Of a DNA stretch of 7,099 nucleotides, positions 1-5,405 are shown piece by piece. Both the position numbers and the translations under genes were made by a program. The stretch is from JASFRI01 sp050115015 (GTDB taxonomy: Bacteria > Acidobacteriota > Polarisedimenticolia > CBDVAL01), in contig JASFRI010000214.1 in assembly GCA_050115015.1 (NCBI GenBank), forward strand, positions 1 to 7,099, read 5' to 3'. Under the pieces are notes generated by a model. That model was not told the DNA's origin, did not search any database, and worked only from the letters and a program-made list of their open reading frames with translations. How positions within the stretch are numbered: position 1 is the stretch's first letter; every line of letters begins with the position of its first letter.

Positions 1-28
1 TCCTCCACCCTCTCCCCCGGCCGGGCGC

Positions 29-59
29 CACTCCCACCACGGCCGCCGGCGGCGGAGTG
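29..59. repeat. GC-rich inverted repeat upstream of the repressor operon
   Basis: CACTCC at 29-34 pairs with GGAGTG at 54-59. Between them lies a perfect 12-base palindrome, GCCGCCGGCGGC, at 42-53. A second short palindrome, CCCGGCCGGG, sits at 16-25. These could form the terminator of a gene left of the window or a structured spacer, but no T-tract follows on either strand, so a classical intrinsic terminator is not supported. GC-rich DNA makes such palindromes by chance. Positions 1-80 otherwise show no gene that can be supported. Confidence 0.3.
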
Positions 60-80
60 TAGCACGCCGTGAGATTTCGG

Positions 81-111
81 TTGACAGCCCGCCGGGTTTA
101 CTGTATATATT
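81..111 (+). promoter_or_regulatory. Promoter of the GntR-ABC operon
   Basis: A perfect -35 box TTGACA lies at 81-86. The AT-rich run at 104-111 gives a -10 box either as TATATA at 104-109 (17-base spacer) or TATATT at 106-111 (19-base spacer). Both fit a housekeeping sigma factor. Transcription would start at about 116-118, leaving a leader of roughly 57-60 bases before the repressor ATG at 175. The AT-rich patch stands out sharply from its GC-rich surroundings. Confidence 0.75.
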
Positions 112-140
112 GAATATGCACGATAAAGACGATATGCGCG
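104..140 (+). promoter_or_regulatory. Putative operator for the GntR-type repressor
   Basis: ATATT-G-AATAT at 107-117 is a perfect 5+1+5 dyad covering the -10 box and probable transcription start. The hexamer ATATGC occurs at 114-119 and again at 132-137, extended as ATATGC-N-CG, 18 bases apart. GntR-family dimers usually bind short AT-rich inverted repeats in their own promoters, so binding here would block RNA polymerase. The dyad and repeats are seen directly; their role as operator is inferred from position and from the regulator gene immediately downstream. Confidence 0.45.
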
Positions 141-174
141 GGCTGCGGAACCGGTTGCACCAAAAGAGGATCCG

Positions 175-555
175 ATGCGAGTGGTGATCTCCAACGCGTC
201 CCCGGACCCGATCTACGAGCAGATCGTGCGGCAGATCCGGGCCCAGATCCTCGGCGGCGAGCTCTCGGAGGGCCAGGCCCTCCCCTCCATCCGCGGCCTG
301 GCCCGGGACCTCCAGATCAGCGTGATCACCACGAAGCGCGCCTACGAGGAGCTGGAGCGCGAGGGCTTTTTGAACACCGTGGGCGGGAAGGGGACCTTCG
401 TGGCCGCCCAGAACCACGAGTTCCTGCGCGAGAAGAAGATGAAGGCCGTGGAGGAGGTGCTCGCCGAGGCGGTGGACCGGGCCCGGGCCCTGGGGGTCGA
501 GCGGGACCAGCTCCTGGAGATGCTGCGGCTCCTCTACGGGGAGGAGGAACGATGA
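175..555 (+). CDS. GntR-family transcriptional repressor, YtrA type
   Basis: This 126-residue protein is a DNA-binding regulator that most likely represses the ABC-transporter operon it heads. Residues 11-78 form the GntR winged helix-turn-helix: an early helix with DPIYEQIVRQI, the motif LPSIRGLARDL at 36-46, a recognition helix around 49-61 ending in KRAYEELE, and a wing with GGKGTFV at 70-76. Residues 79-126 form only a short charged helical tail, as in the YtrA subfamily, instead of a large FadR- or HutC-like effector domain. The ATG at 175 follows AGAGGA at 165-170. The stop overlaps the next start by four bases (ATGA). The operator overlapping the promoter suggests autorepression. The inducing signal is unknown; YtrA relatives often respond to cell-envelope antibiotics. 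Confidence 0.93.
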   Translation: MRVVISNASPDPIYEQIVRQIRAQILGGELSEGQALPSIRGLARDLQISVITTKRAYEELEREGFLNTVGGKGTFVAAQNHEFLREKKMKAVEEVLAEAVDRARALGVERDQLLEMLRLLYGEEER

Positions 556-1448
556 CGATGACCACGCCTGCCCTGCAGCTCGAGGGCGTCGGCAAGACCT
601 ACAAGGGGTTCGCGCTGCGGGACGTGTCGTTCTCGCTGCCGCGGGGCTACATCATGGGGCTCATCGGCCCGAACGGCGCCGGCAAGACCACCCTCATCAA
701 GCTGATCCTGAACCTCGTGCGGCGGCGCACGGGACGTATCCGGGTGCTGGGCCTCGACAACCTCGAGGACGAGATCCAGGTGAAGTCCCGGATCGGCTAC
801 GTGCCGGACGAGCCGCACTTCCCGGAGGACATCCGCCTGCGCGACCTGAAGGCCGCCACGGCGCCCTTCTATCCCGGCTGGTCCGACACGACCTTCGAGC
901 GGATCGCCTCCGAGTTCGAGCTGCCCATGGCCCGGAAGTTCAAGAAGCTCTCTCACGGGACGAAGATGAAGTTCGCCCTGGCCCTGGCGCTCTCCCACGG
1001 CGCGGAGCTGATCATCCTGGACGAGCCGACGGCGGGGTTGGACCCGGTCTTCCGGCGGCAGTTCCTGGATCGTCTGGCCGGGCTGCTGCAGGACGGCAAG
1101 GCATCGGTGCTGTTCTCGACGCACCTGACCACGGACCTGGAGCGGACCGCGGACTTCGTCACGTTCCTGCGGGCCGGCCGGGTGATGTTCTCCGAGCCCA
1201 AGGACGAGGTGGTGGGGCGCTGGGCCGTGGTGCGGGGCGGGCGGGAGCTCCTGGACGGCGAGGGCCGCGGCTTCTTCGAGGGGGTCCGGGAGCGCGAGTA
1301 CGGCTTCGAGGGGCTCACGTCGAGGGCGGAGGAGGCGCGACGCCGCTTCGGGGAGCGGGCCGCGGTGGAGCGGGCCTCGCTGGACGACATCATGGTCCTC
1401 ATGGGCCGTGGAGGGGGCCGGGAGAGGGAGGAGCGACATGCTGCGTAG
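552..1448 (+). CDS. ABC transporter ATP-binding protein 1 (ABC-2 exporter type)
   Basis: This 298-residue cytoplasmic ATPase should power the adjacent ABC-2 permeases by binding and hydrolysing ATP. Visible motifs are Walker A GPNGAGKTT at 39-47, Walker B LIILDEP at 153-159, D-loop GLD at 162-164 and switch histidine H191 in FSTH. The signature is LSHGT (133-137) in place of the canonical LSGGQ, and the Q-loop position holds D86 within VPDEP; both departures fit YtrB-like ABC-2 ATPases. About 90 residues beyond the switch histidine form a C-terminal extension shared with the second ATPase. GGAGGA at 543-548 lies just before the ATG at 552, which overlaps the repressor stop; an in-frame ATG at 558 is an alternative. 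The gene ends 11 bases inside permease 1. Substrate and direction cannot be read from sequence, though export is usual for the family. Confidence 0.93.
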   Translation: MTMTTPALQLEGVGKTYKGFALRDVSFSLPRGYIMGLIGPNGAGKTTLIKLILNLVRRRTGRIRVLGLDNLEDEIQVKSRIGYVPDEPHFPEDIRLRDLKAATAPFYPGWSDTTFERIASEFELPMARKFKKLSHGTKMKFALALALSHGAELIILDEPTAGLDPVFRRQFLDRLAGLLQDGKASVLFSTHLTTDLERTADFVTFLRAGRVMFSEPKDEVVGRWAVVRGGRELLDGEGRGFFEGVREREYGFEGLTSRAEEARRRFGERAAVERASLDDIMVLMGRGGGREREERHAA

Positions 1449-2130
1449 CCTGATCTACCGCGACTGGATGCTGAACCGGTTCCACCTGCTCATCGTCCTG
1501 GGGATCTTCTCCCTGTTCCAGATCTACTTCGTGCTGCGGATGGACTCGGCGCGCATGTGGGTCGTCTTCTCGGGCTTTTACCTCGCGTTCCAGACCTTCG
1601 TGCCCTTCTCCCGGGAGGACAAGTTCCGGTCCGGCGCCTGGACCTGCATGCTGCCGGTCTCCCGTGCCGCGATCGTCGGGGCCCGCTGGATCGGCGCCTG
1701 GCTCCTGATCGGCGCCGGTTTCCTGCTGGCGCTGGCGCTCGCCCTGGTGCTGCCGGGAAGCCGGATGGAGCTGGGGGCGGCGCTCACACCGGACACGCTC
1801 CTGCTGGCGGCAGCGGTGATCAGCCTCCTGCTGCTCCCGCTGCTCCCGTTCACGATCCGCTACGGCGTCGCCGGGATCCTGATCTTCGCGGTGGTCGCCC
1901 AGCTCCTGGGCGCGGCGCTGCTCGTGGTGGCGATCCTGGGCGGTGGCGGGGCGGCGGGTGTCGGACGGGTGATTCACCGGACCATCGAGGGGACGCGCGC
2001 CGGCCTGCTGGCGATGCAGGGCGCGATGACCCCCACCGGATTCCACCTCGCGGCGCTGGGCGCGCTGGTCGTCGTGAACTGGCTGGGCTACCGGCTCGCG
2101 GTCGCGCTCTACCGACGGCGGGAGTTCTGA
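1438..2130 (+). CDS. ABC-2 type transporter permease 1
   Basis: This 230-residue inner-membrane protein has about six hydrophobic segments, near residues 15-33, 40-57, 82-105, 119-140, 143-168 and 202-225. Short basic stretches start and end it (MLRSLIYRDW; YRRREF). Between segments 2 and 3 lies SREDKFRSGAWTCMLPVSR at 58-76, the conserved cytoplasmic loop of small ABC-2 permeases, which probably contacts the ATPase. The ATG at 1438 follows a strong GGGAGGAG at 1427-1434 and overlaps the end of ATPase 1 by 11 bases; a GTG at 1408 lies in frame but would add residues with no family support. It probably pairs with permease 2 as a heterodimer, or with itself. The hydrophobic residues make it clearly a membrane protein; its substrate is unknown. 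Confidence 0.85.
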   Translation: MLRSLIYRDWMLNRFHLLIVLGIFSLFQIYFVLRMDSARMWVVFSGFYLAFQTFVPFSREDKFRSGAWTCMLPVSRAAIVGARWIGAWLLIGAGFLLALALALVLPGSRMELGAALTPDTLLLAAAVISLLLLPLLPFTIRYGVAGILIFAVVAQLLGAALLVVAILGGGGAAGVGRVIHRTIEGTRAGLLAMQGAMTPTGFHLAALGALVVVNWLGYRLAVALYRRREF

Positions 2131-2135
2131 TCGCC

Positions 2136-3008
2136 GTGAGCGTCGAGACCATCCTCGAGGTCGAGGGCCTCGCCAAGCGATACGAGGGGTTCGCGCTGGA
2201 GAACGTCTCGTTCCGGCTGCCCCGGGGCCACGTCATGGGGCTGATCGGGCCCAACGGCGCGGGCAAGACCACGACGCTGCGGCTCCTGCTGGGGCTGGTC
2301 CGGCCCAGCGGGGGGCGGATCCGGATGTTCGGTGACGATCCCTCCCTCCACGGCGCCGCCCTGCGGCGCCGGATGGGCTTCGTCCAGGACGAGCCCCGCT
2401 TCTACCGCCACCTCTCCCTGGCCGCGAACGCCGGGCTGGTACGCCGGTTCTATCCCACCTGGAGCCCGGAGACTTTCCGCCGCCTGGCGGCGCAGTTCGG
2501 GCTGCCGCTCCGCAAGCGGTTCGGCCGGCTTTCCCGGGGCAACCGGACGCGGTTCGCGCTGGCCGTGGCCCTGTCGCACCGGGCGGAGCTCATCCTGATG
2601 GACGAGCCCACCACGGGGCTCGATCCGGTCTTTCGTCGCGAGCTGCTGGACGAGCTGGGGGACGTACTCCACCAGGAAGAGGCGTCGATCCTGTTCTCGA
2701 CCCACATCACCGCGGACCTCGACCGGCTGGCGGATTACGTCACGCTGCTGCAGCGGGGCCGCGTGGTGTTCTCGGCGGAGAAGGACCGGATTCTCGACGG
2801 CTGGGGGCTCGTGAAGGGGGGCAACGAGCTGCTCGAGGGTCTGCCCTCCGGGTTCTTCCGGGGGATCCGCCGCGGCCGGCACGGGTTCGAGGCCCTCACC
2901 GACGATGCGGCGGCGGCCCGGGCCCGCTTCGGCGCGGCCGCCATCGTCGAGCGGCCGACGCTGGAGGACGTCGTACTCCACACGACCGCGGAGGCGATCG
3001 ATGCTTAA
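2136..3008 (+). CDS. ABC transporter ATP-binding protein 2 (ABC-2 exporter type)
   Basis: This 290-residue ATPase is a paralogue of the first one in the operon. It has Walker A GPNGAGKTT at 38-46, a divergent signature LSRGN at 132-136, Walker B LILMDEP at 152-158, D-loop GLD at 161-163 and switch histidine H190. The Q-loop region reads FVQDEP, so the aligned glutamine position again holds aspartate (D85). The C-terminal extension matches ATPase 1 closely in order (GRVVF, KGGNELLEG, GFF, FEALT, RARFG, VERPTLEDV). The chosen start is GTG at 2136, five bases after permease 1 stops; GGGAG at 2120-2124 lies 11 bases upstream, and no in-frame ATG lies near. The open frame extends far upstream only as an out-of-frame shadow of permease 1. 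It may form a heterodimer with ATPase 1 or serve permease 2 alone. Confidence 0.92.
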   Translation: MSVETILEVEGLAKRYEGFALENVSFRLPRGHVMGLIGPNGAGKTTTLRLLLGLVRPSGGRIRMFGDDPSLHGAALRRRMGFVQDEPRFYRHLSLAANAGLVRRFYPTWSPETFRRLAAQFGLPLRKRFGRLSRGNRTRFALAVALSHRAELILMDEPTTGLDPVFRRELLDELGDVLHQEEASILFSTHITADLDRLADYVTLLQRGRVVFSAEKDRILDGWGLVKGGNELLEGLPSGFFRGIRRGRHGFEALTDDAAAARARFGAAAIVERPTLEDVVLHTTAEAIDA

Positions 3009-3708
3009 CCTGGTCTGGAAGGACGTGGTCGCGGCCCGCCTCCTGCTGCTGGCCGCATTGCCGATCTACGCCCTGAACCTCGCCGCCATGGTCTCGGTCC
3101 CCCCGATCTTCGTGCTCATCAGCCTCCTGTTCTCGGGTGCCCTGGCGTTCGGATCCATGGTGCTCGACGAGCTCGGCGGGACGGAGCCGCTTTGGGCGAG
3201 CCTTCCTGTGCGTCGCGCCGACATCGTCTTCGCGCGCTACCTGACCACGATCGCGGGTGCGGCCCTCGGCCTGGGAATCAGCTTCGGTGTGGAGCGGATG
3301 GTCGCGTCGTTCCGCGAGACCGCCGGCTCGGCCCTGGCCTCGGCGGCGGGGCACCTCGTCCTGCTGCTGCTCCTCCTCCTGGCCGCGGCGGTCCTGCTGC
3401 CCCTATGCCTCCGCCTGGGGCCGGGCAACGGTTCGCTCGCGTTCTCGGCGATCATGGTCGGAGGGCTCCTGGTCCTCTCGCTGGGAGGGCAGGGTGCCCT
3501 CTGGCTGCTGGGGCGCTCCAACCCCCTCCTCGACCCGGGGCTCTACCAGGGGGCGCCGCGGACCGAGCAGGTCCGGGAGATGGCGGTCTGGCTGGATCGC
3601 CACGGTCCGATGCTGCTGGGGCTGGCCTCGCTGATCACGGCCACGGCCCTCGCGATCTCGGCTGGCATCGCCCGGCGTCTCTACGAGGCCCGGGACCTGG
3701 ACGCCTGA
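3001..3708 (+). CDS. ABC-2 type transporter permease 2
   Basis: This 235-residue inner-membrane protein has about six hydrophobic segments, near residues 11-31, 34-52, 79-98, 114-138, 146-168 and 203-223. The loop at 56-79 with DELGG, WASLPVRRADIVFAR corresponds to LPVSRAAIVGAR in permease 1, so the permeases appear to be diverged paralogues. Segment 4 contains seven consecutive leucines (121-127) encoded by a run of CTG/CTC codons. The ATG at 3001 follows GGAGG at 2990-2994 with a six-base gap and overlaps the end of ATPase 2 by eight bases, consistent with coupled translation. It is the last gene of the operon; no clear terminator follows. The substrate is unknown. Confidence 0.82.
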   Translation: MLNLVWKDVVAARLLLLAALPIYALNLAAMVSVPPIFVLISLLFSGALAFGSMVLDELGGTEPLWASLPVRRADIVFARYLTTIAGAALGLGISFGVERMVASFRETAGSALASAAGHLVLLLLLLLAAAVLLPLCLRLGPGNGSLAFSAIMVGGLLVLSLGGQGALWLLGRSNPLLDPGLYQGAPRTEQVREMAVWLDRHGPMLLGLASLITATALAISAGIARRLYEARDLDA

Positions 3709-3775
3709 GACGCCGCCGCGGAACTCGAACCTCGGCCGACGACGATCCTCCCGCTCCCGTCCTCGCCACCGTGTT

Positions 3776-3804
3776 TTGACTCGGGGAGGCGACGATGCCA
3801 GGAT
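3776..3804 (+). promoter_or_regulatory. Possible weak promoter before the lysine-ketoglutarate reductase-like gene
   Basis: TTGACT at 3776-3781 matches five of six -35 consensus bases. CAGGAT at 3799-3804, after a 17-base spacer, matches only three of six -10 bases. Transcription would begin near 3811, leaving about 36 bases before the ATG at 3847. The remainder of the 138-base gap (3709-3846) holds no convincing terminator, so read-through from the ABC operon is equally possible. Confidence 0.25.
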
Positions 3805-3833
3805 CCCCGCCGGGCGGTGGAAGGTGCCAGAGC

Positions 3834-3840
3834 GGGAGGG
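3834..3840 (+). promoter_or_regulatory. Ribosome binding site deciding the start at 3847
   Basis: GGGAGGG lies six bases before the ATG at 3847. An earlier GGGGAGG at 3783-3789 precedes an ATG at 3795, but that ATG is in a different frame. An in-frame GTG at 3817 has no comparable site and would add residues outside the family's conserved beginning. Confidence 0.65.
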
Positions 3841-3846
3841 CGGACC

Positions 3847-5175
3847 ATGGAGGGATCTCTCGGCGTCCGGGTCGAGACGAAGGACCCGGCGGAGCGGCGG
3901 GCGCCGCTGACGCCGGAGCACGTCAGGCGGCTGGTCGAGGACCACGGCATCACGGTGGTGGTGCAGCCCTCCCGCAGCCGCGTGTTCCCCGATGCCGACT
4001 ACGTCCGGGCGGGCGCGACGCTATCCCCCGACCTGTCGCGGTGCAACCTGATCCTCGGCGTGAAGGAGGTGCCGCCGGAGGATCTCCTGCCCGGGAAGGC
4101 ATGGATGTTCTTCTCCCACACGATGAAGGGGCAGCCGGAGAACATGCCCATGCTGCGGCGGCTGCTGGAGCTCCGGGGGACCCTGCTGGACTACGAGCGG
4201 GTCGTCAACGAGCGCGGCCGCCGGCTGATCGCCTTCGGGACCTACGCCGGGTATGCCGGCATGGTGAACACGGTCTGGGCCCTGGGGCGACGCCTCCGCT
4301 GGGAGGGGGTCGACAACCCCTTCGATCGAATCCGCAGGCCGCATCGCTATCCCGGCCTCGACGAGGTCCGGGAGGCGCTGCGGGAGGTCGGGCGCATCGT
4401 GCGGACCGTCGGCCTCCCCATGCAGGTGGTGCCCCTCGTCGTCGGGATCACCGGTCAGGGCCGCGTGTCCCGAGGGGCGCTGGAGATCCTGAAGGTGCTG
4501 CCCACGGAGCGACTCGAGCCGGACGACCTGTCACGCTTCTTCCGGTCCGGGGACTTCTCCGCCCGGGTCGTCTACCGGGTCGGTTTCCATCAAGACGACC
4601 TATACGTGCCGCGGGATCCCGACGAGCGCTTCGATCACTACCGCCTGCACCGTTATCCCGAGAGGTACGCCAGCCGCCTGGAGGGGATGATCGGCTACCT
4701 GACGGTGCTGGTGAACGGGATCTACTGGGAGCCGCGCTACCCGCGAATCCTCACCAAGAGCTTCCTGCGGTCGATGTGGGCCGCCAACCCGAACCCCAGG
4801 CTCCGGATCCTGGGGGACATCACCTGTGACGTGGACGGCTCCCTGGAGACCACGGTCCGCGCCACCACCATCGACGACCCGGTCTACGTCTACGAACCCC
4901 TGAAGGACCGGATCGTGCCGGGTGTGGAGGGAGTGGGACCGGTGATCATGGCGGTGGACAAGCTGCCCACCGAGCTTCCGAAGCAGGCGTCAGAGTCGTT
5001 CGGCGACGCGCTGCTCCCTTTCCTTCCACGGCTGGCGCACACCGACTTTGGTGTTCACTTCGAGGATCTGGACCTCCCGGCGGAGTTTCGCGGTGCGGTG
5101 ATCGCGTACCGCGGAGAACTCCGGGAGGAGTTCCGGCACCTGGAGTCCGTCGTCTTGGGATCGCCCAGCGCCTGA
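3847..5175 (+). CDS. Lysine-ketoglutarate reductase/saccharopine dehydrogenase-family protein (single reductase-like domain)
   Basis: This 442-residue soluble protein resembles the N-terminal lysine-ketoglutarate reductase half of animal aminoadipic semialdehyde synthase, recalled from memory. That enzyme joins lysine and 2-oxoglutarate to make saccharopine using NAD(P)H. Residues 6-135 match an alanine dehydrogenase/transhydrogenase N-terminal-like fold: VRVETKDPAERRAPLTPEHV, then GVKEVPPEDL with K73 and FFSHTMKGQ with H91, the positions of the catalytic lysine and histidine in yeast saccharopine dehydrogenase. A nucleotide-binding motif, GQGRVSRG, lies at 203-210. Later matches include HRYPERYASR (268-277), NGIYWE (290-295), GDITCDVDGSLE (323-334) and the C-terminal PTELPKQASESFGDALLPF. 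There is no saccharopine dehydrogenase half in the protein or window. The reaction direction (lysine breakdown or a related opine-type reaction) is inference; the family assignment is firm. It lies 138 bases after the ABC operon. Confidence 0.85.
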   Translation: MEGSLGVRVETKDPAERRAPLTPEHVRRLVEDHGITVVVQPSRSRVFPDADYVRAGATLSPDLSRCNLILGVKEVPPEDLLPGKAWMFFSHTMKGQPENMPMLRRLLELRGTLLDYERVVNERGRRLIAFGTYAGYAGMVNTVWALGRRLRWEGVDNPFDRIRRPHRYPGLDEVREALREVGRIVRTVGLPMQVVPLVVGITGQGRVSRGALEILKVLPTERLEPDDLSRFFRSGDFSARVVYRVGFHQDDLYVPRDPDERFDHYRLHRYPERYASRLEGMIGYLTVLVNGIYWEPRYPRILTKSFLRSMWAANPNPRLRILGDITCDVDGSLETTVRATTIDDPVYVYEPLKDRIVPGVEGVGPVIMAVDKLPTELPKQASESFGDALLPFLPRLAHTDFGVHFEDLDLPAEFRGAVIAYRGELREEFRHLESVVLGSPSA

Positions 5176-5194
5176 CGAGTCGCTCCCCGCCGGA

Positions 5195-5210
5195 TCGGCG
5201 CAATCGCCGG
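5195..5210 (+). terminator. Weak hairpin after the reductase-like gene
   Basis: CGGCG at 5196-5200 and CGCCG at 5205-5209 form a five-base-pair stem around loop CAAT, with a further T-G pair outside. It lies 20 bases after the stop at 5175. No T-tract follows, and the -35 box of the next promoter begins nine bases later, so a role as terminator is only suggested by position. Confidence 0.22.
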
Positions 5211-5218
5211 GAACCCGC

Positions 5219-5248
5219 TTGACACCCCTTCTCTGCCGGGAGTATAAG
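5219..5248 (+). promoter_or_regulatory. Strong promoter of the secreted multidomain protein
   Basis: TTGACA at 5219-5224 is a perfect -35 box, and TATAAG at 5243-5248 matches five of six -10 bases, with an 18-base spacer. Transcription would begin near 5255. The downstream gene therefore has its own promoter, with a leader of about 40 bases to the candidate start at 5295 or about 150 bases to that at 5406. Confidence 0.7.
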
Positions 5249-5280
5249 CGAGTGTAGCCGCGACTCATCACCAGCCGTGA

Positions 5281-5309
5281 GGAGGGTTTTCCGCATGGAA
5301 GATCCCTCC
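5281..5309 (+). promoter_or_regulatory. Leader hairpin burying a ribosome binding site and ATG
   Basis: GGAGGG at 5281-5286 pairs with CCCTCC at 5304-5309, and TTTTCC at 5287-5292 pairs with GGAAGA at 5297-5302 (one T-G wobble). One unpaired base, 5303, and a four-base loop, GCAT, give 12 base pairs. The stem holds the ribosome binding sequence GAGGAGGG (5279-5286) and the ATG at 5295-5297, so it should limit initiation there. Two weaker stems follow: CTGGCT/AGCCAG at 5324-5354 and an imperfect CCGTTGTG/CACACGG at 5364-5390. CTCCTC at 5334-5339 could alternatively pair with GAGGAG at 5279-5284. Structure is seen by base pairing; regulation is inference. Confidence 0.5.
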
Positions 5310-5405
5310 GCAGCACCCTATCGCTGGCTGTATCTCCTCCACAAAAAGAGCCAGATCTTGCCGCCGTTGTGGACATCTCCGTTCACACGGGGGAAGGGGG
5401 ATATC

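Noticed and set aside
1..80. Possible end of a + strand gene (open until TAG at 60-62) or start of a divergent gene whose purine-rich ribosome site would lie at the left edge
   Set aside because: Only about 20 codons are visible, the composition is low-complexity, all - strand frames are open simply because of high GC, and the candidate divergent promoter boxes match poorly.
534..1439. A 301-codon open frame on the - strand opposite ATPase 1, and a similar 290-codon one at 2109-2981 opposite ATPase 2
   Set aside because: Both lie opposite well-identified ATPase genes, are rich in proline, arginine and glutamine as expected from antisense GC-rich codons, and show no domain. They resemble each other only because the sense genes are paralogues.
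3359..3400. Run of CTG/CTC leucine codons in permease 2 as a possible slippage or repeat-variation site
   Set aside because: The codons are mixed, not a perfect repeat, and a leucine-rich membrane segment explains the run; nothing suggests phase variation.
3709..3790. Terminator for the ABC operon, for example CCTCCC (3747-3752) pairing with GGGAGG (3784-3789)
   Set aside because: The loop would exceed 30 bases, no T-tract follows, and the right arm is part of a ribosome-site-like purine run.
3795..4829. A 344-codon + strand frame starting with a good ribosome binding site (GGGGAGG at 3783-3789, ATG at 3795)
   Set aside because: It overlaps the well-supported reductase-like gene in another frame, its product is low-complexity glycine, arginine and proline, and the only candidate promoter would start transcription after this ATG.
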